NCBI RefSeq assembly: GCF_009806985.1
Contig: NZ_WUAX01000016.1
Coordinates: forward strand, 579,761 to 643,760
Reading direction: 5' to 3'
Length of the DNA stretch: 64,000 nt
Origin: Halorubrum sp. JWXQ-INN 858
Lineage (GTDB): Archaea; Halobacteriota; Halobacteria; Halobacteriales; Haloferacaceae
Shown: piece by piece, positions 43,067-51,705 of the stretch
How positions within the stretch are numbered: the stretch's first letter is position 1
Layout of the letters: each line of letters begins with the position of its first letter
Made by a program: the position numbers and the translations under genes
Notes under the pieces: generated by a model
What the model was told of the DNA's origin: nothing
The model's input: only the letters and a program-made list of their open reading frames with translations
Databases searched by the model: none

Positions 43067-43342
43067 TCAGATCGACCGCCGCTCGGCGTCGGGGTCCACG
43101 TCCGCCGCCGCCAGGTCCCGACGGATCCGCTCCCGGAGCGGCCCCGGGACGGTCCCGCGTGCGACCGGCGTCGCCGGCGACGACCCCGTCTCATCCGGCA
43201 CCGACCAGTAGAGCACCGCGTCGGAGTCGGCGTAGTACTCCACCGCGAACCGATCGGCTGCCCCCTCGTAGTGAACGCGTGCGGCCGCGCCCTCCGCCCG
43301 CCAGCCGTCGAGCTTGACGAGTTCGGCGATCGAGTCGTGCAT
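43067..43342 (-). CDS. Small conserved haloarchaeal protein
   Basis: 91-aa soluble protein. It starts MHDSIAELVKLDGWRAEGAA, followed by beta-type stretches (ARVHYEGAADRFAVEYYAD, AVLYWSVPDE) and a helical end LRERIRRDLAAADVD. No family could be assigned with certainty. It lies between the ABC exporter and the RNase Z promoter and appears to have its own short transcript. Confidence 0.68.
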   Translation of the reverse strand: MHDSIAELVKLDGWRAEGAAARVHYEGAADRFAVEYYADSDAVLYWSVPDETGSSPATPVARGTVPGPLRERIRRDLAAADVDPDAERRSI

Positions 43343-43436
43343 ACGCGTGGATCCGTCCGGCGAGCGCTTAGAAACGTTCGATCCGGTCGCGACCCGCGAG
43401 GGGGAGCGGACGACGACGCGTCCCGCATCGACACCG

Positions 43437-43446
43437 GTTTAAAAAC
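43437..43446 (+). promoter_or_regulatory. TATA box of rnz
   Basis: gtttaaaaac centred 27 bases before ATG 43468. It fixes the start over the ATG at 43456. Confidence 0.6.
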
Positions 43447-43467
43447 GCCGGCCGCATGGCGAGGTGT

Positions 43468-44418
43468 ATGTCCCTTCGCGTCACGTTCCTCGGGACCGGC
43501 GGTGCCGTGCCCACGACCGAGCGCGCGCCGAGCGCCCTGTTCGTCAACCGCGAGGGCGACCGCCTGCTGTTCGACTGCGCGGAGGGGACCCAGCGCCAGA
43601 TGATGCGGTTCGGGACCGGCTTCGGGATCGATCACCTGTTCGTCTCACACCTCCACGGCGACCACGTTCTCGGGATCCCCGGGCTGATCCAGACCCTCGA
43701 TTTCAACGAGCGCGACGCCCCCCTCACGATCCACTGTCCGCCGAACACCCGGACCGACCTCGACGACCTCGTCCACGCGGTCGGCCACGACCCCGGGTTC
43801 CCGATCCGATTCGACGTCGTCGCGCCGGACGAGGTCGCGCTCGACGGCGAGGGCTACGAGGTCCGAGCGTTCGAGACGGAGCACCACACCCGATCGCAGG
43901 GGTACGTGCTCGAGGAGTCGGACCGACCGGGTCGGTTCGACCGACCGGCGGCCGAGGCGCTGGGCGTCCCCGTCGGCCCGAAGTTCGGCCGGCTCCACGC
44001 GGGCGAACCGGTCGAGGCGACCGACGGCACGGTCGTCGACCCCGAGCAGGTCGTCGGTCCCCCGCGTCCCGGGCGGAAGGTCGTGTACACCGCCGACACC
44101 CGGCCGCGGGAGCGGACCGTGGCCGTCGCGGCGGACGCCGACCTGCTCGTCCACGACGCCACCTTCGCCGACGACATGGCCGACAGGGCCCGGAAGACCG
44201 CCCATTCGACGGGGCGGGAAGCCGGCAGCGTCGCCGAGCGCGCCGGCGCGAAGCGGCTCGCGTTGGTGCACGTCTCCTCGCGGTACGCCGGCGACGCGTC
44301 GGCGATCCGTCGGGACGCACGGGAGACGTTCGACGGCGACTGTTTCGTCCCCGACGACGGCTACCGGATCGAGGTGCCGTTCCCCGACGCCGGGGAAGAA
44401 CCCGAGACCGAGGAGTAG
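43468..44418 (+). CDS. rnz: Ribonuclease Z (tRNase Z)
   Basis: 316-aa metallo-beta-lactamase-fold endonuclease that trims tRNA 3' ends. The zinc motif is SHLHGDHVLGIPG. The N-terminus VTFLGTGGAVPTTERAPSA and the later YTADTRP, LLVHDATF and KTAHSTGREAG motifs complete the site. The length is that of the short RNase Z form. The acidic C-terminal tail is a halophilic addition. Confidence 0.96.
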   Translation: MSLRVTFLGTGGAVPTTERAPSALFVNREGDRLLFDCAEGTQRQMMRFGTGFGIDHLFVSHLHGDHVLGIPGLIQTLDFNERDAPLTIHCPPNTRTDLDDLVHAVGHDPGFPIRFDVVAPDEVALDGEGYEVRAFETEHHTRSQGYVLEESDRPGRFDRPAAEALGVPVGPKFGRLHAGEPVEATDGTVVDPEQVVGPPRPGRKVVYTADTRPRERTVAVAADADLLVHDATFADDMADRARKTAHSTGREAGSVAERAGAKRLALVHVSSRYAGDASAIRRDARETFDGDCFVPDDGYRIEVPFPDAGEEPETEE

Positions 44419-44450
44419 ATTCATACGGACCGCCCGAGAGAGTGGGACGC

Positions 44451-44759
44451 ATGGAACGCGTTGCCGTGACCCTCGACGACGACCTCGCGGGGTCGCTCTC
44501 ACGGTACGCACGGACGCGGCGGCTGGACCGAAACGTCGCCGCCGAGCGCCTGCTGGCGGCGGCGCTCGCGGAGTGGCGACGGGACCACGCGCTCGAACGC
44601 TTCGCCGACGGCGACGTCGACTTCGAGCGTGCCGCCGCGCTCGCCGACGTCGACCCCTGGCGGTTCGCCGAGCTGTTGTGCGAGCGCGCCGCGGCGAACC
44701 CCGACACGCTCGGACGCGGTCGCGTCGCTCGCGAGGCCGCGGACGACTGGGACCGATAA
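44451..44759 (+). CDS. Ribbon-helix-helix / UPF0175-like protein
   Basis: 102-aa protein. Residues 2-40 (RVAVTLDDDLAGSLSRYARTR) look like a ribbon-helix-helix DNA-binding motif. The second half FERAAALADVDPWRFAELLC resembles the UPF0175 helix-turn-helix antitoxin module. No toxin gene follows, as the next gene is convergent. It lies 32 bases after rnz and may be transcribed with it. Regulator or orphan antitoxin are both possible. Confidence 0.7.
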   Translation: MERVAVTLDDDLAGSLSRYARTRRLDRNVAAERLLAAALAEWRRDHALERFADGDVDFERAAALADVDPWRFAELLCERAAANPDTLGRGRVAREAADDWDR

Positions 44760-44788
44760 CGGAGCCGGGAGCCCCCAGGGACCGGAGT

Positions 44789-45442
44789 TCATCCGAGTGG
44801 CACCCGTCCGGCGAGCTCCCGTACCGCGGCCGCGGCCGCGCTGTCCGGGGCGGCGTCGACGACCGGACGCTCCGACGTGACCGAGCGCCCGACCCGCGGG
44901 TCCGCGGGGACGACCGCCGCGGGCGCGCCGAGCGCGTCGGCGATCGCCGCCGTCGGCGGCTCGTCGGTCACGCGGTTGACCGCACAGCCGGCGAGCCCGG
45001 TGTCGAGCTCCCGCGCCAGTTCCCGGGTCCGTACCGCGTCCGCCAGCGCGAACGCGCGCGGCGAGACGACGAGCAGACAGGCGTCGGCGACCGCGAGCGG
45101 AACGCCCGCGTCCGCCCGCCGGCCGGCCGGACAGTCGACGACGACGGGACCGCGCGCCCGGCGGAGCGTCGTCAGCGCGTCCCCCAGCGCCGCGAGGTCA
45201 CAGGCCCGAGCGCCCGCGAGGGTGCGACCGCACGGAACGATGTCGACCGGCCCGGAGCGGACCGCCGCCGTGACGTCGGCGTGTCCCGCGAGCACGTCGT
45301 GGAGGGTCACGCCGCGCCGTCCCGGCAGGTCGGCCATCCCCAGGTCGGCGTCGACGACGACGGCGTCGAGCGCGGCCGCGACGTTGTACGCCACGGTCGT
45401 CTTGCCGACCCCGCCCTTGCCCCCGGCGACGGCGAGGATCAC
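44789..45442 (-). CDS. MinD/ParA-type P-loop ATPase
   Basis: 217-aa deviant Walker A ATPase. MILAVAGGKGGVGKTTVAYN is the signature, VVVDADLGMADL follows, and VVVDCPAGRRADAG is the switch II region. It is shorter than canonical MinD (about 260 aa) and has no obvious C-terminal membrane-targeting helix. It is the last gene of a leftward group behind mcm and overlaps the preceding gene by 4 bases (ATGA). A role in positioning or as a regulatory ATPase is inferred from the family only. Confidence 0.88.
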   Translation of the reverse strand: MILAVAGGKGGVGKTTVAYNVAAALDAVVVDADLGMADLPGRRGVTLHDVLAGHADVTAAVRSGPVDIVPCGRTLAGARACDLAALGDALTTLRRARGPVVVDCPAGRRADAGVPLAVADACLLVVSPRAFALADAVRTRELARELDTGLAGCAVNRVTDEPPTAAIADALGAPAAVVPADPRVGRSVTSERPVVDAAPDSAAAAAVRELAGRVPLG

Positions 45443-46329
45443 GAGAGGTCCTCCAACGCCTCGACCGGCACGTCCGCCGCGTCCGCGCGCGCCGCGAGCG
45501 CCGCCGCCCGATCGCTCAGCCGCCGAAGCCGCGTCGCGTCGCCCGCGAGCCGACCGTCCAGATCAGCGAGCGCCCCGACCCCGCCGGCCGCGGCGACGAC
45601 CTCCGTCGCCGTCGCCACGTCCGCGCCGGTCAGTCGCTCGGCGCGTTCGACCCGCCGCTCGACCGCGTCGAGCCAGCCGGCCGCCCGGTCAGGGCCGACC
45701 GGATCGTCCCACACGTCCGTCCCCTCCCGATCGTTCGCCCCCTCCGGATCGTTCGCCCCCTCCGGATCGACCGGATCGGCCGCCGGTCCCGCCACGTCGG
45801 CTGCGCCCGAGACCGACGCTCCGGACAGGGGGTCGCCGATGGCCTCGGAACCGTCGTCACCGGCGAGCGCGTCCCGCGGCGGCCGATGCGAGCCGAGCTC
45901 GCGGACGGCCGTCTCCGCGGCCGTTCCGGCGTCTTCGGCGTCGGTCGGATCCGCGTCAGCGATCGGAGCGACGTTCGCGATCTCGACCGGCGGATCGGCT
46001 GACGGATCCGCCGATCGATCGACGGCCGAATCGGGCGAGGCGGACGAGACCGGCGAAGCGGACGAGACGGACGGGGTAGGCGAGACGGGCGAGGCAGGCG
46101 AGACGGGTGAGGCGAACCCGAGGGGGCGTCGCTCGTCGGGCGCGACGCGAACCGTCACGCCGTCGGCGTCCCATCCCGACTCCGGGATCCCCCCGCGCCG
46201 CGGCGGCAACACCGGCCCGTCGAGCAGACAGCGGACCCGAACCCGTTTCGGGGCGACCCCGTCGTTGTGGATCCGACAGCGAACCAGCGAGACGTCGCCA
46301 GCCCGATCGACGCGCCACGAGAGATCCAT
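45439..46329 (-). CDS. Conserved protein with a long Ser/Pro/Asp-rich linker, partner of the MinD-like ATPase
   Basis: 296-aa protein. The N-terminal ~75 residues look like a small beta domain (DLSWRVDRAGDVSLVRCRIH, RVRVRCLLDGPVLPPRRGG). A low-complexity linker (about 75-200) holds SPVSPASPVSPTPS-like repeats and EGANDPEGANDREG. The C-terminal helical domain (ERRVERAERLTGADVATATE) ends at DLS. The family is haloarchaeal (DUF785x group from memory). Translation is coupled to the ATPase gene. Confidence 0.72.
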   Translation of the reverse strand: MDLSWRVDRAGDVSLVRCRIHNDGVAPKRVRVRCLLDGPVLPPRRGGIPESGWDADGVTVRVAPDERRPLGFASPVSPASPVSPTPSVSSASPVSSASPDSAVDRSADPSADPPVEIANVAPIADADPTDAEDAGTAAETAVRELGSHRPPRDALAGDDGSEAIGDPLSGASVSGAADVAGPAADPVDPEGANDPEGANDREGTDVWDDPVGPDRAAGWLDAVERRVERAERLTGADVATATEVVAAAGGVGALADLDGRLAGDATRLRRLSDRAAALAARADAADVPVEALEDLS

Positions 46330-46353
46330 ACGCCGGCTGGCTCGGCATCCTAT

Positions 46354-47184
46354 TTAAGGGTCGAGGCGAACGACGGCGGCATCGAGCACGTCCTCGGCGG
46401 CGAGTCGGGCGTCGGGCCGAACGGGGGGCCCGTCGGGCGTCGTTTCGGCCGGCGTCGTTTCGGTCGGCGTCGTTTCGATGGAGGGCGACCGCTCGTCCGG
46501 CGACGAGAGCGCCGCGAGCGCCGCCGGCGACAGCGCAACTGGCCCGTCGAGGTCCGCGACGCGGACCGCCGCGAGCGACGCGGCGAGGGACGGGCCCGAG
46601 TAGGCGCTCGGCGCGTCCCCGGCGTCGTGCGGATCGCCGCCCGGGACCGCCGACAGCGCCGCACGGAACCGGGGATATAGCTCCTCGGCGAGTTCCGCCC
46701 GCGCGTCGCGTCGCCGGTTCTCGAGGCGATCGCGCAGCCTGAGCCGTCGCTCCCGCGAGTCGCGCGCGGCGGTCGCCCGCTCGCGAGCCCGTGAGAGCGC
46801 CTGCTCGGCCGCGAGCCGCTCGGTCTGGACGGCGGCCAACTCGGCCGCCGCCGCCTCCAGCGTCTCGAGGGTCGCGTCGGCGTCCGCCCCGATCTCCCGG
46901 CGTGCCCGGACGTCGCCGCGAGCGGCCGCGACCCGCTCTTTCAGTCGCTCCTCCTCGCCCGTCGCCGCGGCGAGGCGCTCGCGGGGACCCGAGAGATCGA
47001 CCGCACCGACCTCGACCGTCTCGAGCGTCCCGTGGACGGCGGCCAGCTCCGCCGCCACCGACGACCGCTGACCGAGCGACCGCGCCGCGGCCGCGAGCTC
47101 CCGAGACAGCGTTTCCCCGGTCGGAACCCGTCCGAGAACGGCGCGCGGGGCGGGGACCGCGGCGACGACGTCTGACGACGTCAC
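46354..47184 (-). CDS. Coiled-coil protein of the MinD-like operon
   Basis: 276-aa protein starting at GTG, which overlaps the previous stop by 4 bases. Residues about 60-165 form a strong coiled coil (AATGEEERLKERVAAARGDV, LAAEQALSRARERATAARD). A Thr/Pro linker with TPTETTPAETTP and a short conserved end ARLAAEDVLDAAVVRL follow. It has no enzymatic motif. SMC- or MinE-like partnering with the ATPase is a possibility, not shown by sequence. Confidence 0.75.
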   Translation of the reverse strand: MTSSDVVAAVPAPRAVLGRVPTGETLSRELAAAARSLGQRSSVAAELAAVHGTLETVEVGAVDLSGPRERLAAATGEEERLKERVAAARGDVRARREIGADADATLETLEAAAAELAAVQTERLAAEQALSRARERATAARDSRERRLRLRDRLENRRRDARAELAEELYPRFRAALSAVPGGDPHDAGDAPSAYSGPSLAASLAAVRVADLDGPVALSPAALAALSSPDERSPSIETTPTETTPAETTPDGPPVRPDARLAAEDVLDAAVVRLDP

Positions 47185-47546
47185 AGGTCGGTCCCCTTCA
47201 TCGCGTCCGGGTCCGGATGGTCCGTCCCGGCCGCGAAGGCGGCGTACGGCGTCGACGGCGCGTCCCGGTTCGCGTACGCGCTCGCCGCCTCGCGTACCGC
47301 GTCGTCGACGGCGTCGAACTCGTTGAACGGCTCCGTCCGCTCGATCTGGACGTCGCCGCCGTGCGCCTCGCGCAGCCGCAGCGCCAGGAACGCCCCGTAC
47401 ACCGTCGCCTCGAACAGCGCCGCTCGCCCGAACCGCCGCGAGACGTGTGACCCGTGCCCCCGACAGACGTTACGGAGGGCGGTCCGTGCCGGCTCCGAAT
47501 ACGTCACGACCAACAACACGACCGGCCGTGATCGACCGCGAACCAT
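47181..47546 (-). CDS. Small conserved protein heading the MinD-like operon
   Basis: 121-aa alpha/beta protein. It starts PVVLLVVTYSEPARTALRNV and includes GSHVSRRFGRAALFEATVYG and FLALRLREAHGGDVQIERTE. Its uniform domain and early basic patch would fit nucleic acid binding, but no family function is known. TATA ttcttaaaag (47568-47577) lies 26 bases before the ATG and drives the four-gene group. Confidence 0.75.
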   Translation of the reverse strand: MVRGRSRPVVLLVVTYSEPARTALRNVCRGHGSHVSRRFGRAALFEATVYGAFLALRLREAHGGDVQIERTEPFNEFDAVDDAVREAASAYANRDAPSTPYAAFAAGTDHPDPDAMKGTDL

Positions 47547-47567
47547 AGCGCTTGCGAACGAGCGAGG

Positions 47568-47577
47568 TTCTTAAAAG
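47568..47577 (-). promoter_or_regulatory. TATA box of the MinD-like operon
   Basis: CTTTTAAGAA on the minus strand, 26 bases before ATG 47546. It marks a transcript separate from mcm. Confidence 0.55.
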
Positions 47578-47603
47578 ACGCCGCAAGCGAACGCCGGAGC
47601 GCG

Positions 47604-47894
47604 TCAGACGCGGTCGACGTCGAACGAGGGGGACTGTACGTCGGCTTCGGGGTCGATCCCCGCGGCCGCCAGGACGCGTTCCCGGGCCGCGGGCGCGGAG
47701 GACGCGACGACGACCGTCCCGTGGACCGGCTCGTCGCCGACCGCGCGGAACACGTGGTCCTCGCCGTCGAAGTCGGTCGCGTAGGTCCGTAGGACGGCCG
47801 CCACGCGCCGCTCCGTTCCCGCGAGGTCGGTCTCTCCCTCCTCGAACGCCCGCAGCGCGTCCTCGACGTTCCGGAGCGCGGATATCCGGTCCAT
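47604..47894 (-). CDS. Small conserved protein directly abutting mcm
   Basis: 96-aa protein whose ATG follows the mcm TAG with no gap. The first half is helical (ALRNVEDALRAFEEGETDLA); the second half has strands (HGTVVVASSAPAARERVLAA) and ends in FDVDRV. The family is haloarchaeal and uncharacterised. It is surely co-transcribed with mcm. Confidence 0.75.
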   Translation of the reverse strand: MDRISALRNVEDALRAFEEGETDLAGTERRVAAVLRTYATDFDGEDHVFRAVGDEPVHGTVVVASSAPAARERVLAAAGIDPEADVQSPSFDVDRV

Positions 47895-50800
47895 CTACGT
47901 CGTCCGCAGGTGGCCCTGCTTCGGCTCGTACACTTCGCCCTTCGTGCGGAGCTTCTCGATCTCCGCCTCGGCCTTGGTCTGATCCATCCCGATCTCGCCG
48001 GCGCGGCCGAGCACCTCCTCGACGGGCGCGCCCTCCTCGTACTCCGTCTCGATGTCCGCGATGAGCCCCTTGATGTTCTTGATGCGGTCGCGTTGGGTCT
48101 TCGAGGTCCCCGTTTCGACGACGTCGGCGTCGAACTGCCCCGTCTCCGGATCGACGCCGATGTCCTTGAGACACGACTCGACGATGCCCGTGGCGCGGTC
48201 GGCGTCCTCCCGCTCGACCGTGTCCGACAGCCGAACCCGCGCGCTCGCTTCGGAGAGCCTGACGAGCGCCTCGAGCTTCCGCGCGGTGACGGGAACGGGC
48301 GCGTCCTCGTCGGCCCCCTTCGATCGGAGGTCGACGTAGAACTGCTCGATCAGCTCCTTCGCCTCCTCGGTCATCGTCGGATAGCAGTCGCGTTTGGCGT
48401 GTGCGATGTACTTCCGGAGGAGGTCGGCGTCGATCTCCGGGGCGACCTCGTCGGTGACGTCCGCCACCTGCTCGGCGGTGAACTCCGAGCTCGCCAGCTT
48501 CTCGCGCTGGGTGTTGAGCTCGCCGGCGTAGTTCGTCTTGATGATGTGTTGGGCCAGCCGCGCGTCGTGTTCGGGGTCCGGCTGGTCGGTCACCGTGAAG
48601 ATGAGGTCGAACCGCGAGATGAGCGCGGGCTCTAAGTCGATCTGTTCGCCGATCGGCTCGTACTGGTCGAACCGACCGTACTTGGGGTTCGCCGCGCCCA
48701 GCAGCGAACACCGAGATTTCAGCGTGGCGTTGATGCCGGCCTTGTTCACGCTGATCTGCTGCTGTTCGAGCGCCTGGTGCATGGCCGAGCGATCCTCCGA
48801 TCGCATCTTGTCGAGCTCGTCGACGGCGGCGATCCCCTTGTCCGCGAGCACCAGCGCGCCGGCCTCGAGCGTCCACTGCTGGCCGTCGCCGAAGTCGTCG
48901 CGAACCGCCGCGGCCGTGAGCCCCGCCGAACTGGAGCCCTTCCCCGACGTGTACACGGATCTCGGTGCGATTTGTCGGATGTATGATAGCATCTGGGAGT
49001 TGTGCGAGACGATGCCGTTCCCGAGATACGTGTGTGTCTCAGCGACCTCGAGGTCGTAGACCCACTCGTAATCCGGCTCGACCGGCACTATCGACTCGAT
49101 CCGATCCCAGTGGACGTCGTTCTCGCACAACTCGTCGAGTTCGGAGACGTCAGAAGCGACGGACAGCGCTTCGTCGAGGCGATCGAGGATCACGTCCTTC
49201 GCGGCCGCCGTCCGTCCACCATCGGGAGCGACTTCGTTTCGTTCGTAGTAGCTGATCGCCGTCTGAGAGACGTCCATTCCGTCGGATAGCGTCCTTTGAG
49301 AGACGTTTAGTTCCCTTCTCAGCGTTTCGACGGCTTGCCAGTCACCGTCCAACAGTTCGCGACGCTTCTTGCGAAGCCACGCGAGGCGGGTCTCGAACGT
49401 GTCGACGACTGCTCTGAGGCTCGCTTTGCTGGGGTTTCTGTCACCACGCTCGTAGTGCTGATACGTCGGCCGTGGCAGTTCGAGATCGGACTGTGACAAC
49501 GCGAGAGCCTCCCGAATCCGTCGAAGGTCATCGCTCAGCCCGGGCACCACGTCCGTGTTGGTGTTCTCTGAAACGTCGTCGAACGCTTCCGCGGCCGCGG
49601 TCTTGCGGTCGGTAACGAATCCGATCTCGTCGACGTACTCGATGAAGTCTCCCCCACTGATACGAAGGCGATAGCTGTCGTTGTGTCGTGCCCGTACGTG
49701 GCTCTGGATACCGAACGTGACCAGTAGCGTCTGTACGTCGGTCAGCAACTCTCGACTCATCGAGGAAACGGTTATTTCGCGTTGCGTGGCCGAAACGGTT
49801 CCCTCGCTATCGATGAACGTCCGTAAGAACGCCGCCTTGTTGGGCGGAGTCGCTCGTTTAAGACAGCTGGGGACGACCTGATGCTCGGAGGTCTCGAGAA
49901 TCGCCGGTTCGAGCTCTTTGAGGAACCGGACGAACTCCAACGAGGAGCAGCTGACTATCTCGGCGGTCTCGTGGTCGTGTTTCCGTCGACGGGACCACCG
50001 AAGACCCAACTGCCGGAAGCAGTTCTCTGCGTCCGTCAGTATCTCCTCGTCGACGTTCGTAATACTGGTGGCGGCGCTTGACCCCGACACCTGGGTATAC
50101 CCTTCGGCGATGATATATCCGAGAAGCCGCGATAGGGTGGGATCGAGCCGTTCAGGCGGTGTAAACGGGTTCGCGTTGTACGCTTCGACCCGCTGGAACG
50201 AGACATCGATCGAATCGTTCCACTCCGCGTCGAGACACTGAGGAGCTGCGACTAGATCGCCTTCCGCGAACTGATCCGCCCGTTGCGGTGATAATCTTCT
50301 GTCCGACTGTTTGAACAGCGGATGTGATGGCGTCACTTCCACCTCCCGCCCCGAAGCCATCGTGATCCGATACATCCGGTCGGGCGCTTCCCGCTTCCAG
50401 ACCTTGGTCGCGTTCCCGATCTCGACCGCACCCGCCTCCGTTACCGTTTGAACCCCGATGTCGACCGGCTCGTACACACCATCGTCGACGGCTATCGGCT
50501 CGTCGAGGTTTGACTCCACCAGGTCTCCGATGGCGGTCTCCGTTCCGTCGGCTAGCGTCACTTTCGTATTATATTCTTGACACTTTCCGGTACCTGGATC
50601 CCCGATCAGGAGCATGTGCAGGTCGCCGCGGATCCGCGACCCGTCGGGGAGGCGTTTGGTAACGCCGGAGAACAGCTGGAGGATCATCGCGAGCTTCTCC
50701 TCCTCGTAGCCGTAGATGGCCGGCGCGATGGAGTCGACCATCGCGTCGTAGATGTCGGGGCGGTTCGAGAGCTCGATGATCTCGCGTTTGTCCTCCTCGG

Positions 50801-51581
50801 TGATGTCCATGTCCTCGAACTCCTCGTCCTCGATGGCGATGGACACCCCGTCCATGTACAGATCGAAGATGGCGGACTTCTCGTTGCCCTGCTCGATCTG
50901 CTCGATGTGGAGGACGCCGACGGCGGTGACGTGGTCGCCGGGGCTCACCTCGCCGGTGATGTCGTCCTCGATGTCGAGGTCGATCGACTGGGGCGTTTCG
51001 CCGCCGCGGAGCCCCTCGGGGGACTCCTGGATGCGCAGCTTCTGGGAGTCGATGAACTCGGACTGGTCGAAGTTGACCCGGAAGGGGCCCTGCCGTTCAC
51101 AGCCCTGACACTCGTGGGGTTCCTGGAAGCCGCCGTCGCTCTGGGGGATGTACGTCATCGTCCCACAGCGCTGACACTCGAAGGCGGCCTCCGTCACCTT
51201 CGGGCGGACGTCGGTCGCCTTGCGGACGATCCCCTGGATCGAAACCAGCTTGCCGATGTGATCGTCGTGGACGCGGATCCCGCGGATGTCGATGCCGTCG
51301 GGGAGGTTCTCGATCCGGACGTGTGCGCGGCCGAGGCTGACGTCGGCGGGAAGGTCGTACAGCCGGAGCGCCTCCTCGGCGTACTCGCGCATCTGGTCGG
51401 GCTGACTGCGGAAGTCCTCGGCCAGGTCGCGGTCGAACTGGAAGAGGTCGTCGTAGTCGACGGCCAGCGACCGCTGCTCGTTCGGGTACCGCTGTGCGAG
51501 CCTGCCGATCTCGTCACGGTAGTAGTTCCGATAGAACTGAATGAACCGCTCCGTGAGGTCCTGATTCCCGGCCTGAGCCAT
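47895..51581 (-). CDS. mcm: Replicative helicase MCM interrupted by an intein
   Basis: 1228-aa precursor; the mature helicase is 700 aa after loss of the intein (residues 334-861). The N-terminal domain contains a zinc site CQRC and CQGC. Walker A GDPGTGK is followed by the intein, then S. Walker B is KGIAAVDELDKM and the arginine finger region is ALISRFDLIF. A C-terminal winged helix ends the protein (KAEAEIEKLRTKGEVYEP). ATG 51581 overlaps a micro-ORF stop as TAATG. It is the only MCM seen here and should be the replication helicase. Confidence 0.96.
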   Translation of the reverse strand: MAQAGNQDLTERFIQFYRNYYRDEIGRLAQRYPNEQRSLAVDYDDLFQFDRDLAEDFRSQPDQMREYAEEALRLYDLPADVSLGRAHVRIENLPDGIDIRGIRVHDDHIGKLVSIQGIVRKATDVRPKVTEAAFECQRCGTMTYIPQSDGGFQEPHECQGCERQGPFRVNFDQSEFIDSQKLRIQESPEGLRGGETPQSIDLDIEDDITGEVSPGDHVTAVGVLHIEQIEQGNEKSAIFDLYMDGVSIAIEDEEFEDMDITEEDKREIIELSNRPDIYDAMVDSIAPAIYGYEEEKLAMILQLFSGVTKRLPDGSRIRGDLHMLLIGDPGTGKCQEYNTKVTLADGTETAIGDLVESNLDEPIAVDDGVYEPVDIGVQTVTEAGAVEIGNATKVWKREAPDRMYRITMASGREVEVTPSHPLFKQSDRRLSPQRADQFAEGDLVAAPQCLDAEWNDSIDVSFQRVEAYNANPFTPPERLDPTLSRLLGYIIAEGYTQVSGSSAATSITNVDEEILTDAENCFRQLGLRWSRRRKHDHETAEIVSCSSLEFVRFLKELEPAILETSEHQVVPSCLKRATPPNKAAFLRTFIDSEGTVSATQREITVSSMSRELLTDVQTLLVTFGIQSHVRARHNDSYRLRISGGDFIEYVDEIGFVTDRKTAAAEAFDDVSENTNTDVVPGLSDDLRRIREALALSQSDLELPRPTYQHYERGDRNPSKASLRAVVDTFETRLAWLRKKRRELLDGDWQAVETLRRELNVSQRTLSDGMDVSQTAISYYERNEVAPDGGRTAAAKDVILDRLDEALSVASDVSELDELCENDVHWDRIESIVPVEPDYEWVYDLEVAETHTYLGNGIVSHNSQMLSYIRQIAPRSVYTSGKGSSSAGLTAAAVRDDFGDGQQWTLEAGALVLADKGIAAVDELDKMRSEDRSAMHQALEQQQISVNKAGINATLKSRCSLLGAANPKYGRFDQYEPIGEQIDLEPALISRFDLIFTVTDQPDPEHDARLAQHIIKTNYAGELNTQREKLASSEFTAEQVADVTDEVAPEIDADLLRKYIAHAKRDCYPTMTEEAKELIEQFYVDLRSKGADEDAPVPVTARKLEALVRLSEASARVRLSDTVEREDADRATGIVESCLKDIGVDPETGQFDADVVETGTSKTQRDRIKNIKGLIADIETEYEEGAPVEEVLGRAGEIGMDQTKAEAEIEKLRTKGEVYEPKQGHLRTT
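48999..50582 (-). mobile_element. MCM intein with LAGLIDADG endonuclease and two HTH segments
   Basis: 528-aa insertion in the Walker A motif between Lys and Ser (the cdc21-a type site). It starts CQEYNTKVTLADGT and ends YLGNGIVSHN, followed by Ser, so the splice residues are canonical (Cys1, His-Asn, Ser+1). Endonuclease motifs are LLGYIIAEGY and LRTFIDSEGT. Behind them lie two XRE-like helix-turn-helix stretches, IREALALSQSDLELPRPTYQ and LRRELNVSQRTLSDGMDVSQ, each followed by a YERG/YERN-like end. Total size is well above a typical DOD intein. Confidence 0.93.
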
Positions 51582-51646
51582 TACGACGCCCCTTCGTCGG
51601 CATCACGTATGAACCTCAGGTTCGCGGCCCGGAAGTGGTCGTCCAT
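51581..51646 (-). CDS. Possible 21-aa micro-ORF coupled to mcm
   Basis: ATG at 51646 to TAA at 51581, 21 residues (MDDHFRAANLRFIRDADEGA). The stop overlaps the mcm ATG as TAATG, an arrangement typical of translational coupling. The frame also extends upstream without a stop toward the DUF192 gene, so the true length is unclear. This may be chance. Confidence 0.22.
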   Translation of the reverse strand: MDDHFRAANLRFIRDADEGAS

Positions 51647-51705
51647 CGCTTCGCCGGCCACCGTTCCTGCTGCTTCCGTTCCCCCGGTCCCCGTCTCGCC
51701 GGCCG

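Noticed and set aside
44573..46357. 594-codon plus-strand frame
   Set aside because: Antisense to the MinD-like ATPase and its linker protein; no recognisable fold.
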